NCBI RefSeq assembly: GCF_010645215.1
Contig: NZ_JAAGNW010000007.1
Coordinates: 52,144-85,856, forward strand
Origin: Burkholderia multivorans
GTDB taxonomy: Bacteria > Pseudomonadota > Gammaproteobacteria > Burkholderiales > Burkholderiaceae
Direction: 5' to 3'
Length of the DNA: 33,713 bases
Numbering within the stretch: position 1 is the stretch's first letter; each line of letters starts with the position of its first letter. The notes beneath the pieces were generated by a model, which saw only the letters and a program-made list of their open reading frames with translations, did not search any database and was not told the origin of the DNA. Positions 7,835 through 17,614 of the stretch are shown here, piece by piece. The translations under genes were made by a program, and so were the position numbers.

Positions 7835-8470
7835 CTACGACCGGCGCCAGGTCAGCCAGCGCTCGCGGCCCTGGAATACCGGCAAGGACGACGCGACCGG
7901 CGTGTCGTCGATCAGCTCGAAATACGGCGCGAGCAGCGCATCGAGCGCCGCGCGTTCGATGCCGAACGGCGGCCCCTTCGGCGTCTCGCCGATAAAGAAG
8001 TAGCCGGCGAGCAGGCCGCCCTTCGGCAGCAGCGCCGCCATCCGCATCGCATACGCGGGCCACAGCGTGCGCGGAATCGCGCACAGGAAAGCCCGCTCGT
8101 AGATCCACTCCGGCGTGAACGGCGGCGTGTAGGTGAAAAAGTCGGCCTGCTCGACCAGGACCGCATGCGGGCCGAGTTGCGCACGCGCCGCGCTCACCGC
8201 CTGCGCCGCAAAATCGATCGCGCGCACCGGCCAGCCCGCGCGCGCAAGCCACAGCGCCTCGTACGCGCTGCCGCAACCGGGAATCAGCACCGGGCGCGGC
8301 GCGTGCGCCGACGCGAACGCGACGAACTCGGGCGGCGCGCCCGCCAGGTCCCAGGGCGTCACGCCCCGTTCGAACCGTTCGTCCCAGAACGCCGCGTCGG
8401 CCGGGTTGCGCGACGCGAAATCGGCGCCGCCCGGGCCGGCGTCAGGGTGGGAAGGCTTCACTGCGCTCAT
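7835..8470 (-). CDS. Thiopurine S-methyltransferase (TPMT) superfamily methyltransferase
   Basis: A 211-residue SAM-dependent methyltransferase. The TPMT-type N-terminus FWDERFERGVTPWDLAGAPP (residues 28–47) is followed by SAM motif I LIPGCGSAYEALWLA (62–76), the acidic end of strand 2 (AIDFA, Asp86), and the ERAFLCAIP segment typical of the group. Family members methylate thiols, halides or inorganic selenium and tellurium compounds; the substrate here is unknown. ATG at 8470 has GGAG about 10 bases upstream. It follows ubiB by 50 bases on the same strand, so it is probably co-transcribed, but no link to ubiquinone is implied. Confidence 0.82.
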   Translation of the reverse strand: MSAVKPSHPDAGPGGADFASRNPADAAFWDERFERGVTPWDLAGAPPEFVAFASAHAPRPVLIPGCGSAYEALWLARAGWPVRAIDFAAQAVSAARAQLGPHAVLVEQADFFTYTPPFTPEWIYERAFLCAIPRTLWPAYAMRMAALLPKGGLLAGYFFIGETPKGPPFGIERAALDALLAPYFELIDDTPVASSLPVFQGRERWLTWRRS

Positions 8471-8520
8471 GGTTCTGTGCTCCAGGTGCGGCGCCGCGCG
8501 CCGGCGTGTTGCGGCGGCGC

Positions 8521-10098
8521 TCAGCCGCCGTACGCGAGGACGATCAGGATCCGGGTCACCACCGCGCCGACGCCCATCGCGAGCCCGAACACCAGCAGCG
8601 CCTGCAACAGGCGGTTGGTGCGCTTCTGTTCGAGCAGGATCTGCCGCATCATCTCGTCGCTCGCCACGCGCGGCCCCGCATGGCGTTCCGCGAGCACGTT
8701 GTGGATCAGCCGCGGCAGCTGCGGCAGCGTCTTGCTCCATTGCGGCGCCTCGACCTTGAAACGCTCGTACCAGCCGCGCACGCCGATCTGCTCGGTCATC
8801 CAGCGTTCGAGATACGGCTTCGCGGTTTTCCACAGGTCCAGCTCGGGGTCGAGCGAACGGCCGAGACCCTCGACGTTCAGCATGGTTTTCTGCAGCAGCA
8901 CCAGCTGCGGCTGGATCTCGACGTTGAAGCGGCGCGACGTGGAGAACAGCCGCATCAGCACCTGGCCGAGCGAGATGTCCTTGAGCGCGCGGTCGAAGTA
9001 CGGCTCGCAGACCGCGCGGATCGCGCTCTCCAGCTCCTCGACCCGCGTATCGGGCGGCACCCAGCCGGATTCGAGGTGGAGCGTGGCGACCCGGTGGTAG
9101 TCGCGCTTGAAGAACGCGAGGAAATTCTGCGCGAGGTAGTTCTTGTCGAAGTCGGACAGCGCGCCGACGATGCCGAAGTCGAGCGCGATGTAGCGGCCGA
9201 AGTGCTTCGGGTCGAGGCTGACCTGGATGTTGCCCGGGTGCATGTCCGCGTGGAAGAAGCCGTCGCGGAACACCTGCGTGAAGAAGATCTCGACGCCCTC
9301 GCGCGCGAGCTTCGGAATATCGACGCCCGCCGTGCGCAGCGTCTCGATCTGGCTGATCGGCACGCCCGACATGCGCTCCATCACGAGCACGCTCGAGGTC
9401 GAATAGTCCCAGAACATCTCGGGCACGAGCAGCAGGTCGACGCCCGCGAAGTTACGGCGCAGCTGGCTGCCGTTGGCGGCCTCGCGCATCAGGTCCAGCT
9501 CGTCGTGCAGGTACTTGTCGAATTCGGCGACCACCTCGCGCGGCTTCAGGCGCCGGCCGTCCGGCCACAGCCGTTCGGTCCAGGTGGCGATGTCGCGCAG
9601 GAGCGCGAGGTCGGAATCGATCACGGGCAGCATGTTCGGCCGCAGCACCTTGATCGCGACCGCCCGGCCCGCGTGCGTGCCCTCGCGGAATTTCGCGAAG
9701 TGCACCTGCGCGATCGACGCGCTCGCGACCGGATCGCGCTCGAATTCGTCGAACACCACGTCGACCGGCGCGCCGAGCGACTTCTCGATCAGCGCGATCG
9801 CGACCGCCGACTCGAACGGCGGCACCTGGTCCTGCAGCTTCGCGAGTTCGTTCGCGAAATCGACGGGCAGCAGGTCGCGCCGCGTCGACAGCACCTGGCC
9901 GAACTTCACGAAGATCGGACCCAGGCTCTCGAGCGCGCGGCGCAGTCGCACCGCGGGCGGATCGGAAAAGCGCCGGCCGATCGTCGTGATGCGCAGCAGC
10001 AGCTTCACGCGCCGGTCGTCGACGCGCGACAGCATGACTTCGTCCAGGCCGAAACGGATAACGGTATAGACAATCTTGATGAAACGGAAAATGCGCAT
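8521..10098 (-). CDS. ubiB: UbiB, ubiquinone biosynthesis atypical kinase/ATPase
   Basis: A 525-residue UbiB (ADCK/COQ8-like) protein needed for aerobic ubiquinone synthesis; the family has ATPase activity rather than classical protein kinase activity. Motifs in order are VKFGQ (64–68), the Ala-rich nucleotide loop ASASIAQVH (125–133), Lys150 in [16 protein letters not shown] (283–290) and LDFG (306–309). A C-terminal hydrophobic stretch (about 497–522) is the usual membrane anchor. GAGGG lies about 9 bases before the ATG. It is only 12 bases after ubiJ. Confidence 0.96.
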   Translation of the reverse strand: MRIFRFIKIVYTVIRFGLDEVMLSRVDDRRVKLLLRITTIGRRFSDPPAVRLRRALESLGPIFVKFGQVLSTRRDLLPVDFANELAKLQDQVPPFESAVAIALIEKSLGAPVDVVFDEFERDPVASASIAQVHFAKFREGTHAGRAVAIKVLRPNMLPVIDSDLALLRDIATWTERLWPDGRRLKPREVVAEFDKYLHDELDLMREAANGSQLRRNFAGVDLLLVPEMFWDYSTSSVLVMERMSGVPISQIETLRTAGVDIPKLAREGVEIFFTQVFRDGFFHADMHPGNIQVSLDPKHFGRYIALDFGIVGALSDFDKNYLAQNFLAFFKRDYHRVATLHLESGWVPPDTRVEELESAIRAVCEPYFDRALKDISLGQVLMRLFSTSRRFNVEIQPQLVLLQKTMLNVEGLGRSLDPELDLWKTAKPYLERWMTEQIGVRGWYERFKVEAPQWSKTLPQLPRLIHNVLAERHAGPRVASDEMMRQILLEQKRTNRLLQALLVFGLAMGVGAVVTRILIVLAYGG

Positions 10099-10110
10099 GC
10101 GTGACGGCCC

Positions 10111-10755
10111 TCAGTGCGCGCTGCGCGAGCTGCCGCCCGCGCGCGCGCCAATGCTTTGTTCTAGTCGCTCGACCCGCTTCTCGACCCGCGCGAGCGCATC
10201 GCGCGCGCGCGCCAGTTCCGCGCCGACATCGGCGAGCGCGGCGCGCCGCACCACCTGGGGATTCTCATCGAGCCAATCCTCGGTCAGCGAGCCCAGCAGG
10301 TTGCGGCCGCTGCGCCGCGCATGTTCGCCCGTCGTACGCACGAGCGCGGCGATCCGATGCGCCGGCGCGTCGCCGATCAGGCGCGCCAGGTCCTCCTCCG
10401 GCTCCCAGCGCAGATGCTCGGCGAGCTTCGCGATTTGCGCGGCGAATTCGGCGTCGCCCTCGATCTTCACGTGCTTCATCAGCGCCGCCTGGCCGCCCTG
10501 CGCGAACGCAGCCGCCGCGTCGAGCGGCGAGCGCCCCGCCGCGCCGAGCGCGATCGAGACGTCGCAACCGCGCGCGTCGTGTTCGTCGACCGCGGCCAGA
10601 TAGCCGTCCGGCTGCACCGCGAGCAGCAGCGTCACGGGCGGCACGTCGAGCCGGGCGAGCTTGCCGGCGTAGGGAGTCAGGCGGTCGCGCGCCCAGGATT
10701 CGCGGGCGAGCAGGTGATTGACGGCAGCGACAAAAGGCTTGGCGGCAAAGGTCAT
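10111..10755 (-). CDS. ubiJ: UbiJ, SCP2-domain ubiquinone biosynthesis factor
   Basis: A 214-residue protein with an SCP2-like lipid-binding domain in the first 120 residues, followed by a region with ARARDALARVEKRVERLEQS, which is probably a coiled coil. UbiJ binds ubiquinone intermediates and scaffolds the Ubi hydroxylase/methylase complex. It lies directly before ubiB, and ubiE is two genes upstream, as in the ubiE–ubiJ–ubiB order of E. coli. The ATG at 10755 has no Shine-Dalgarno-like sequence and lies only seven bases after the T-run of a strong terminator, so its expression is puzzling. Identification comes from domain type plus position. Confidence 0.88.
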   Translation of the reverse strand: MTFAAKPFVAAVNHLLARESWARDRLTPYAGKLARLDVPPVTLLLAVQPDGYLAAVDEHDARGCDVSIALGAAGRSPLDAAAAFAQGGQAALMKHVKIEGDAEFAAQIAKLAEHLRWEPEEDLARLIGDAPAHRIAALVRTTGEHARRSGRNLLGSLTEDWLDENPQVVRRAALADVGAELARARDALARVEKRVERLEQSIGARAGGSSRSAH

Positions 10756-10761
10756 CGGACA

Positions 10762-10803
10762 GGGAAAGAAAAACCCGCGCAGGCGGGACGCCTGCGCGGG
10801 TTT
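10762..10803 (-). terminator. Strong intrinsic terminator between the Tim44-domain gene and ubiJ
   Basis: AAACCCGCGCAGGC (10771–10784) and its exact complement (10790–10803) form a 14-bp stem with a 5-base loop. On the minus strand a T-run TTTTTCTTTCC follows. It lies about 58 bases after the Tim44-domain stop and 7 bases before the ubiJ ATG. Confidence 0.85.
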
Positions 10804-10861
10804 CTATTGTAACGTCGGTTCGGTCCCGCCCTCTTTCCGCGTGACAGGAAACCGATTTCGG

Positions 10862-11881
10862 TCAGTGCGCGTTGACCTGCTGGATGCCCGCGAGCAGCCA
10901 GCCCTGGCCGTTCGACTTCGACAGGTTCCAGATTTCCTCGAACGGCTCGGCCGACGCGCCCGCCGCCTCGCGGATCAGCCCCGAGAAACGCACGCTGGCG
11001 AGCGAATCGGCGCCGCGCTCCTCGACCGCCAGCAGCTCGGCGTCGAGCTGCACGACGTCGGTCTGGTTGGCGCCCGCGCCGCGCGAGGCGAGGTCGACCT
11101 TCACTTCCGCGAACATTTCCGGCGTCGTGAACTCGCGGATGTCGGCCATGTTGCCTTCGTCCCAAGCGGCCTGCAGGCGCACGAAGTAGACCTTCGCGTT
11201 GCGCAGGAACGCCTCGGTGTCGAAGCCGGCCGGCACCGCCACGGCGGCCGCGGCCGCCGCAACCGGCGCCGCGCCGCCGCCGAACACGCGCTGCGCCTCG
11301 CCGGCGTAGCTGCTGCCCGAACCCGCGTAGCCCTGGTTCTGGTTCTGGCTGAAGCCGGTGTCGAAGCCGCCCTGGTTCAGCGACGGCTGGCTGCCGCCCG
11401 TCGCGTACGCCGGTTCCTGCGAACGGCGACGATTCATGAACTTGCGGATCAGCCAGATGCCGACCATCGCGAGCAGCGCGATCACGATGACGTTCGCCAT
11501 CATGCTCGCGAACGCCCCGCCCAGACCGAAGTGCGACAGCAGCGCGGCGATGCCGAGGCCGGCCGCGAGACCGGCGATCGGCCCGAGCCAGCGCGAACGG
11601 TTCGGCTGCGCGGCCGGCGTCGGCTGCGCGCCGGGCGCGCGCTGCGCCTGCGACGGCGCGGCCTGCTGCATCGGCTGCTGCGCGGGCGGGGTGGCCTGAC
11701 GCTGCTGCAGCGACTGCGACTGGCGGCCCACGCTGCGGCCGCCGCCCATGCGCTTCGCCTCGGCGTCGAGCGACGCGAACGTACCGGCCGTGAGCAGGCC
11801 GACCATCAGGAGCGTGCCGATCCGTTTCGCCCACGGCCTCGGCTGCTTGCTGCGGTTAAACAATGAACGGGAATCGGACAT
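10862..11881 (-). CDS. Tim44-domain membrane protein
   Basis: A 339-residue protein. A basic N-terminus (NRSKQPRPWAKR) is followed by a hydrophobic segment at about residues 22–37, a Gln/Ala/Pro-rich linker, and two more hydrophobic stretches (about 100–140, including GPIAGLAAGLGIAALL and MANVIVIALLAMVGIWLI). The C-terminal domain begins near residue 217 with FDTEAFLRNAKVYFVRLQAA, the Tim44/MBA1-like fold, and ends in GQGWLLAGIQQV. The function of bacterial Tim44-domain proteins is not settled. ATG at 11881 is chosen because GGAG lies 6 bases upstream; an in-frame ATG two codons earlier has poorer spacing. It sits between ubiE and ubiJ. Confidence 0.83.
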   Translation of the reverse strand: MSDSRSLFNRSKQPRPWAKRIGTLLMVGLLTAGTFASLDAEAKRMGGGRSVGRQSQSLQQRQATPPAQQPMQQAAPSQAQRAPGAQPTPAAQPNRSRWLGPIAGLAAGLGIAALLSHFGLGGAFASMMANVIVIALLAMVGIWLIRKFMNRRRSQEPAYATGGSQPSLNQGGFDTGFSQNQNQGYAGSGSSYAGEAQRVFGGGAAPVAAAAAAVAVPAGFDTEAFLRNAKVYFVRLQAAWDEGNMADIREFTTPEMFAEVKVDLASRGAGANQTDVVQLDAELLAVEERGADSLASVRFSGLIREAAGASAEPFEEIWNLSKSNGQGWLLAGIQQVNAH

Positions 11882-11923
11882 CTCCATCTCCAGAATGTAA
11901 GACAAATGTATGGAAAGAACCCC

Positions 11924-12655
11924 TTAGTACTTGGTTCCGAGGTGTAACGCTACCACGCCACCTGACAAATTGTAATATTTGACGGCGTCGAGACCAGCGA
12001 GTTCCATCATCGTCTTCAGCGTGTCCTGATCGGGGTGCATCCGGATGGATTCAGCAAGATACCGGTAACTTTCAGCATCTTTCGCGAACTTGTCGCCAAG
12101 CCACGGTAATACTTTGAAAGAATAGACGTCGTAGGCTTTCTTCAGCGGCGCCCACACCTTCGAGAACTCGAGCACCATGACGCGGCCGCCCGGCTTCGTC
12201 ACGCGGCGCATCTCGGCCAGCGCGAGATCCTTGTGGGTCATGTTGCGCAGCCCGAACGCGACCGTCACGAGGTCGAAGTAGTTGTCCGGAAAGGGAATTT
12301 TCTCCGCGTCGCACAGAAGCGAGGGGGTCACGACGCCGCCGTCGAGCAGCCGGTCGCGGCCGACCCGCAGCATCGATTCGTTGATGTCGGTATGCCAGAC
12401 CTCGCCCATCGGGCCGGCCGCCTTCGCGAACGAGCGGGTCAGGTCGCCCGTGCCGGCTGCGAGGTCGAGCACCTTGAAGCCGGGCCGCACGTTCGCCTGC
12501 GCGATCGTGAACGCCTTCCACGCCCGGTGCATGCCGGCCGACATCAGGTCGTTCATCAGGTCGTAGTTGCTCGCGACCGAGTGGAACACTCCCGCCACCT
12601 TCTTCGCTTTCTCGGATTCCTCGACGGTTTCGAAGCCGAAGTGGGTTTTGCTCAT
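11924..12655 (-). CDS. ubiE: UbiE, ubiquinone/menaquinone C-methyltransferase
   Basis: A 243-residue SAM-dependent C-methyltransferase acting on demethoxy-ubiquinol (and demethylmenaquinol where menaquinone is made). It shows the family start [19 protein letters not shown], the [18 protein letters not shown] signature, SAM motif [11 protein letters not shown] (64–73), the acidic-loop [17 protein letters not shown], and the typical C-terminal [18 protein letters not shown] at 12655 has AGAGGA upstream and gives normal family length. It heads the ubi genes on this strand. Its final 150 bases are less GC-rich than the neighbouring genes. Confidence 0.97.
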   Translation of the reverse strand: MSKTHFGFETVEESEKAKKVAGVFHSVASNYDLMNDLMSAGMHRAWKAFTIAQANVRPGFKVLDLAAGTGDLTRSFAKAAGPMGEVWHTDINESMLRVGRDRLLDGGVVTPSLLCDAEKIPFPDNYFDLVTVAFGLRNMTHKDLALAEMRRVTKPGGRVMVLEFSKVWAPLKKAYDVYSFKVLPWLGDKFAKDAESYRYLAESIRMHPDQDTLKTMMELAGLDAVKYYNLSGGVVALHLGTKY

Positions 12656-12682
12656 CGCGTAGATTCCTCTGGAAAAGACAGA

Positions 12683-12706
12683 ACGGCGCCGCATTCGGCG
12701 CCGTTG
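12683..12706 (-). terminator. Hairpin between DUF971 gene and ubiE
   Basis: AACGGCGCCG (12683–12692) and CGGCGCCGTT (12697–12706) form a perfect 10-bp stem with a 4-base loop, two bases after the DUF971 stop. A short CTGTCTTTTC follows on the minus strand, so it may partly terminate before ubiE. Confidence 0.55.
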
Positions 12707-12707
12707 C

Positions 12708-13121
12708 TCAGTGGCAGTGGCCTTGCGACCCCGAGGCCGCTGGCATCGGGGCGTCGCGTTCGACGCCCGCCGCCTTCAATTTATCGAAATACTCGCGCCA
12801 TAACGCGTCCTGGCGGGTCGCCAGTTCGTACAGCAGATCCCACGAGTAGATGCCGGTCGAATGGCCGTCGGAGAAGGTCGGCTGCAATGCATAGTGGCCG
12901 ACGCCCTCGAGCGCCGTGATCGACACCTCGCGCTTGCCGGTCTGCAGGGTTTCCTGCCCCGGCCCGTGGCCGCGCACCTCGGCCGACGGCGAATAGACGC
13001 GCATCAGCTCGAAGGGAATCCGGTAGCTCTCGCCGTTCGGGTATTGCAGTTCGAGCACGCGCGACACCGCGTGCACGACGACGCCGGACGGAATCGGCGT
13101 CGTGGAAGTCAAGCCGCTCAT
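12708..13121 (-). CDS. DUF971 / gamma-butyrobetaine hydroxylase N-domain-like protein
   Basis: A 137-residue protein of the DUF971 family, related to the N-terminal domain of gamma-butyrobetaine hydroxylase. It shows the usual elements: [20 protein letters not shown] (residues 24–43), [31 protein letters not shown] and WREYFDKL. The C-terminus ends in GHCH, a possible metal ligand. Family members have been connected to iron-sulphur protein assembly or iron use, but no activity can be assigned from this sequence. Its ATG overlaps the stop of the HIT gene (ATGA), implying coupled translation. Confidence 0.87.
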   Translation of the reverse strand: MSGLTSTTPIPSGVVVHAVSRVLELQYPNGESYRIPFELMRVYSPSAEVRGHGPGQETLQTGKREVSITALEGVGHYALQPTFSDGHSTGIYSWDLLYELATRQDALWREYFDKLKAAGVERDAPMPAASGSQGHCH

Positions 13122-13561
13122 GGCTCTCCCTGTTCGATGATCTGTTCGATTTCCTCGCGCACCGCGTTGTGCAGCAGCGTGGCCTGTGCAGCGCGCAGCC
13201 GCAGCAGCGCATCCGACACCGAGCGCTGGCGCGGCGCCCAGACCGGCTGCGGGAAGTGCGCGTCGTTGGAGAAGCGCGGGATCACGTGCCAGTGCACGTG
13301 CGGCACCTGGTTGCCGAGGCTCGCGAGGTTCACCTTGGCGGGCTGCATCACGCGCCGCACCGCCCGCTCGACCGCGCACACGATCCGCATCAGGTACACG
13401 CGCTCCGCCTCGCTCAGGTCGGAGAATTCGGCGACGTGCGCATGCCAGATCACCCGGCAGAAGCCCGGGTAATCGGTCTCGCCGGTCGCCAGGACGACGC
13501 GCAGCGCGTCGTCCTTCCACAGCAGTTCGCCGCCGTCCTCGCGGCAGAAGATGCAATCCAT
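13118..13561 (-). CDS. HIT family nucleotide hydrolase/transferase
   Basis: A 147-residue histidine-triad protein. The active-site triad HVHWHVIPR puts His at 88, 90 and 92. The N-terminus has CIFC (Cys3, Cys6), often a zinc site in HIT proteins. Such enzymes cleave phosphoramidates or dinucleoside polyphosphates through a His-nucleotide intermediate. AGGAAG lies before ATG 13561. It is 45 bases after the large oxidoreductase gene and overlaps DUF971. Exact substrate cannot be given. Confidence 0.9.
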   Translation of the reverse strand: MDCIFCREDGGELLWKDDALRVVLATGETDYPGFCRVIWHAHVAEFSDLSEAERVYLMRIVCAVERAVRRVMQPAKVNLASLGNQVPHVHWHVIPRFSNDAHFPQPVWAPRQRSVSDALLRLRAAQATLLHNAVREEIEQIIEQGEP

Positions 13562-13571
13562 CGTCGCTTCC

Positions 13572-13595
13572 TTACGGGTGGAATTACGGGTGGAA
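13572..13595. repeat. Perfect 12-bp tandem duplication upstream of the HIT gene
   Basis: TTACGGGTGGAA occurs at 13572–13583 and again, directly adjoining, at 13584–13595. It lies just ahead of the HIT ribosome-binding site, between it and the stop of the large oxidoreductase gene. It may be replication slippage that lengthened the leader. Confidence 0.85.
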
Positions 13596-13606
13596 TGTTC
13601 GTGACA

Positions 13607-16600
13607 TTACACCAGTACGCGCTCGATCCCGCCATTATTCGCGCGAGCGACATAGTCGGCCATCCAGTTCTCGCCGAGTACATTGCGTGCGATCTCGACC
13701 ACGATGTAGTCGGCCGAGATGTCGGCGTCCTCGTTGTAGCGCGACAGGCCCTGCAGGCAGGACGGGCAGCTGGTCAGGATCTTCACGTCGGCAGCGGCGG
13801 CCGGCGGCGCGCCGTCGGCCGCCACGACCGGGATGTTGCGCAGCTTGGCCGCGCCCTTGCGCAGTTCCTCTTCCTTGCGGAAGCGCACCTGCGTCGACAC
13901 GTCCGGGCGCGTGACCGCGAGCGTACCCGATTCGCCGCAGCAGCGATCGTTCTTCTCGATCCGGTAGCCGTCCTTCTCAGCGCCCATCAGCTCGTTGACC
14001 AGCGTGACCGGGTCCATCGTCTTGATCGGCGTATGGCACGGGTCGTGATACATGTAGCGCACGCCCGCCACGCCGTCGAGCTTGATGCCCTTCTCGAGCA
14101 GGAACTCGTGGATGTCGATGATCCGGCAGCCCGGGAAGATCTTGTCGAATTCGTACCCGGCGAGCTGGTCGTAGCAGGTGCCGCACGACACCACGACGGT
14201 CTTGATGTCGAGGTAGTTGAGCGTCGTCGCGACCCGGTGGAACAGCACCCGGTTGTCGGTGACGATCTTCTCCGCCTTGTCGTACTGGCCCGCGCCGCGC
14301 TGCGGATAGCCGCAGCACAGGTAGCCCGGCGGCAGCACCGTCTGCACCCCGGCTTCCCACAGCATCGCCTGGGTCGCGGGCCCGACCTGCGAGAACAGGC
14401 GCTCGGAGCCGCAGCCCGGGAAGTAGAACACCGCCTCCGAATCGACCGAGGTCGCCTTCGGATCGCGGATGATCGGCACGATCTTGTTGTCCTCGATGTC
14501 GAGCAGCGCGCGCGCCGTCTTCTTCGGCAGGTTGCCCGGCATCTTCTTGTTGACGAAGTGGATCACCTGCTCGACCACGGGCGGCTTGCCGGTGGTTGCG
14601 GGCGGATGCGCGGTCTGCTTCTTCACGACCTTCTTGAGCAGGTCGTTGGCGAGGCGCTGCGCCTTGTAGCCGACCCCCATCATCACGCCGCGCGCGGCAT
14701 TGATGGTCTGCGGATTGGTCGCGTTCAGGAAGAACATCCCCGCTGCCTGGCCCGGGTTGAACTTCTTCTTGCCCATCTTGCGCAGCAGGTTGCGCATGTT
14801 CATCGTCACGTCGCCGAAGTCGATCTTCACCGGACACGGCGTCTCGCACTTGTGGCATACCGTGCAGTGGTCGGCGACGTCGTTGAACTCGTCCCAGTGC
14901 TTGATCGACACGCCGCGCCGGGTCTGTTCCTCGTACAGGAACGCCTCGACCAGCAGCGAGGTCGCGAGGATCTTGTTGCGCGGGCTGTACAGCAGATTCG
15001 CGCGCGGCACGTGGGTCGCGCACACCGGCTTGCACTTGCCGCAGCGCAGGCAGTCCTTCACCGAGCTGGCGATCGCGCCGATGTCGGACTGCTGCATGAT
15101 CAGCGATTCGTAGCCCATCAGCCCGAAGGACGGCGTATACGCGTTGCGCAGGTCCGCGCCCGCGAGCAGCTTGCCCTTGTTGAAGCGCCCTTCCGGATCG
15201 ACGCGCTGCTTGTAGGCGCGGAATTCGCCGATCTCGTCCTCGGTCAGGAACTCGAGCTTCGTGATGCCGATGCCGTGCTCGCCGGAAATCACGCCGTCGA
15301 GCGAGCGCGCGAGCTTCATGATGCGCGCGACCGCCGTATGGGCGTCCTGCAGCATCTCGTAGTTGTCGGAGTTGACGGGCAGGTTGGTGTGCACGTTGCC
15401 GTCGCCCGCGTGCATGTGCAGCGCGACGAACACGCGGCCGCGCAGCACCTGCTTGTGGACGCCCTGCGCCTCGTCGAGGATCTGCTTGAACGCGCCGCCG
15501 TTAAAGATCGCGCGCAGCTCCGCGCGGATCTCCTGCTTCCACGACACCCGCACGGTGCGGTCCTGAACGATGTGGAACACGGTTGCATCCGGCTGCGCGT
15601 CGACGCGGTCGGCGAGCTTCTCGGCGAGCGCCTCGTAGCCGAGCTGCACGAGGTAGTGCTGCGCCTCGCGCAGCGACAGGTCGAGCTTGTCGCGCAGGAA
15701 GATCCAGCGCGCGCGCACCCGCTTGAGCAGCGCGAGCGCCTGCTGCACGCGGTCTTCCAGCAGCTCCGCGCTCGGGATCTCGTTGGCGTCGTCGCTCTTG
15801 CCGAGCGGCAGCTTGCCCGTCGAGAAGAACGCCTCGAGCGCGTCGACCAGCTGCAGCTTGTTCTTGATCGACAGCTCGATGCGCTCGATGCCGTCGGTGT
15901 ACTCGCCCATCCGGTCGAGCGGGATCACCACGTCCTCGTTGATCTTGAACGCGTTGGTATGCTTCGCGATCGCCGCGGTGCGGCTGCGGTCGAGCCAGAA
16001 GCGCTTGCGCGCCTCCGCGCTGACCGCGACGAAGCCTTCACCGCTCTTGCCGTTCGCCATCCGGATCACTTCCGAGGTCGCGGTCGCGACCGCGTCCGCG
16101 TCGTCGCCGACGATGTCGCCGATCAGCACCATCTTCGGGAAGGCGTTGCGCTTGCTCTTGGTCGCGTAGCCGACCGCGCGCAGATAGCGCTCGTCGAGGT
16201 GCTCGAGGCCCGCGAGGATCGCGCCGCCCTGTTTCGAGGTCTCGAACAGGTAGTCCTTGATCTCGACGATGCTCGGAATCGCCTCGCGCGCCTGGCCGAA
16301 GAATTCGAGGCACACGGTGCGGGTATGCGCGGGCATCTTGTGCAGCACCCAGCGCGCGGACGTGATGAGCCCGTCGCAGCCTTCCTTCTGCACGCCCGGC
16401 AGGCCCGCGAGGAACTTGTCGGTGACGTCCTTGCCCAGCCCTTCCTTGCGGAAACGGCGGCCCTCGATGTCGAGCGTCTCGGTGCGCAGCAGCTTCTCGC
16501 CCGGCGCACGCGCGCCCTCGAACCACTTCAGCTCGAAGCGCGCGACCGCGATGTCGTGGATCTTGCCGAGGTTGTGCTCGATCCGCGTGACCTCCAGCCA

Positions 16601-17614
16601 GTTGCCGTCCGGATCGACCATCCGCCACCACGCCAGATTGTCGAGCGCGGTGCCCCACAGCACGGCCTTCTTGCCGCCCGCGTTCATCGCGACGTTGCCG
16701 CCGATGCAGGATGCGTCGAGCGAGGTCGGATCGACCGCGAACACGTAGCCGGCCGCCTCGGCCGCCTCGGTCACGCGGCGCGTGACCACGCCCGCACCCG
16801 AGAAGATCGTCGGCACCTTGTGCGCGACGCCCGGCAGCTCGGTCAGCTCGACCGCGCCGAGCTGTTCGAGCTTCTCGGTGTTGACCACCGCGGAAAACGG
16901 CGTGAGCGGCACCGCGCCGCCCGTATAGCCGGTGCCGCCGCCGCGCGGGATCACCGTCAGGCCCAGCTCGAAGCAGGTCTTCACGAGCGCCGCGATCTCG
17001 GCCTCGCTGTCCGGCGTCAGCACGACGAACGGATACTCGACGCGCCAGTCGGTCGCGTCGGTCACGTGCGACACGCGCGAGAGGCCGTCGAAGCGGATGT
17101 TGTCCTTTTGCGTGCAGCGGCCGAGCGCCTTCGTCGCGCGCCGACGCAGCTCGGCCATCTTCTCGAATTCGTGCGCGAAGGTGTCGACCGCGCGAGGCGC
17201 GGCCGCGGCCAGCATCTCGACGCGCGCCGCGCGCTCGCGGCCGGCGTCGTCGCGGTGCGCGGTGAGGTCGGCGCTGCGGCGCTTCTCGATCTCGGACAGG
17301 CGGTGGTTCAGCGCCTCGATCAGCAACGCGCGGCGCTTCGGATTGTCGAGCAGGTCGTCCTGCAGGTAGGGATTGCGACGCACCACCCAGATGTCGCCGA
17401 GCACTTCGTACAGCATCCGCGCCGAGCGGCCGGTGCGGCGTTCGGCGCGCAGCTCGTCGAGCACGGCCCAGGCCTCGTCGCCGAGCAGGCGGATGACGAT
17501 CTCGCGATCGGAGAACGACGTGTAGTTATACGGGATCTCGCGCAGGCGGGGCGCGGGGTCGGCGGCGACGGCAGCGGCCGCGCCGTGCGGGTCGAAAACT
17601 TGCGGTGCGTTCAT
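13607..17614 (-). CDS. Giant DUF3683 FAD-linked oxidase / iron-sulphur oxidoreductase
   Basis: A 1335-residue multidomain dehydrogenase. An N-terminal DUF3683-like domain spans about 1–190. An FAD-binding (PCMH-type) domain follows, with [17 protein letters not shown] and [14 protein letters not shown] at 197–237. The FAD-oxidase C-terminal domain (to about 830) includes SGEHGIG. Two 4Fe-4S clusters are bound by [11 protein letters not shown] (near 854) and [11 protein letters not shown] (near 917). Two Cys-rich CCG-type domains follow, with CGSERLF (1067), CCGYPQRG (1096), SCGTC (1139), CCGESG (1223) and CPSCLQGL (1284). The layout equals fused glycolate- or lactate-oxidase D and F subunits, so a 2-hydroxyacid donor passing electrons to quinone is likely. 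ATG at 17614 lacks a strong ribosome-binding site. Confidence 0.9.
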   Translation of the reverse strand: MNAPQVFDPHGAAAAVAADPAPRLREIPYNYTSFSDREIVIRLLGDEAWAVLDELRAERRTGRSARMLYEVLGDIWVVRRNPYLQDDLLDNPKRRALLIEALNHRLSEIEKRRSADLTAHRDDAGRERAARVEMLAAAAPRAVDTFAHEFEKMAELRRRATKALGRCTQKDNIRFDGLSRVSHVTDATDWRVEYPFVVLTPDSEAEIAALVKTCFELGLTVIPRGGGTGYTGGAVPLTPFSAVVNTEKLEQLGAVELTELPGVAHKVPTIFSGAGVVTRRVTEAAEAAGYVFAVDPTSLDASCIGGNVAMNAGGKKAVLWGTALDNLAWWRMVDPDGNWLEVTRIEHNLGKIHDIAVARFELKWFEGARAPGEKLLRTETLDIEGRRFRKEGLGKDVTDKFLAGLPGVQKEGCDGLITSARWVLHKMPAHTRTVCLEFFGQAREAIPSIVEIKDYLFETSKQGGAILAGLEHLDERYLRAVGYATKSKRNAFPKMVLIGDIVGDDADAVATATSEVIRMANGKSGEGFVAVSAEARKRFWLDRSRTAAIAKHTNAFKINEDVVIPLDRMGEYTDGIERIELSIKNKLQLVDALEAFFSTGKLPLGKSDDANEIPSAELLEDRVQQALALLKRVRARWIFLRDKLDLSLREAQHYLVQLGYEALAEKLADRVDAQPDATVFHIVQDRTVRVSWKQEIRAELRAIFNGGAFKQILDEAQGVHKQVLRGRVFVALHMHAGDGNVHTNLPVNSDNYEMLQDAHTAVARIMKLARSLDGVISGEHGIGITKLEFLTEDEIGEFRAYKQRVDPEGRFNKGKLLAGADLRNAYTPSFGLMGYESLIMQQSDIGAIASSVKDCLRCGKCKPVCATHVPRANLLYSPRNKILATSLLVEAFLYEEQTRRGVSIKHWDEFNDVADHCTVCHKCETPCPVKIDFGDVTMNMRNLLRKMGKKKFNPGQAAGMFFLNATNPQTINAARGVMMGVGYKAQRLANDLLKKVVKKQTAHPPATTGKPPVVEQVIHFVNKKMPGNLPKKTARALLDIEDNKIVPIIRDPKATSVDSEAVFYFPGCGSERLFSQVGPATQAMLWEAGVQTVLPPGYLCCGYPQRGAGQYDKAEKIVTDNRVLFHRVATTLNYLDIKTVVVSCGTCYDQLAGYEFDKIFPGCRIIDIHEFLLEKGIKLDGVAGVRYMYHDPCHTPIKTMDPVTLVNELMGAEKDGYRIEKNDRCCGESGTLAVTRPDVSTQVRFRKEEELRKGAAKLRNIPVVAADGAPPAAAADVKILTSCPSCLQGLSRYNEDADISADYIVVEIARNVLGENWMADYVARANNGGIERVLV

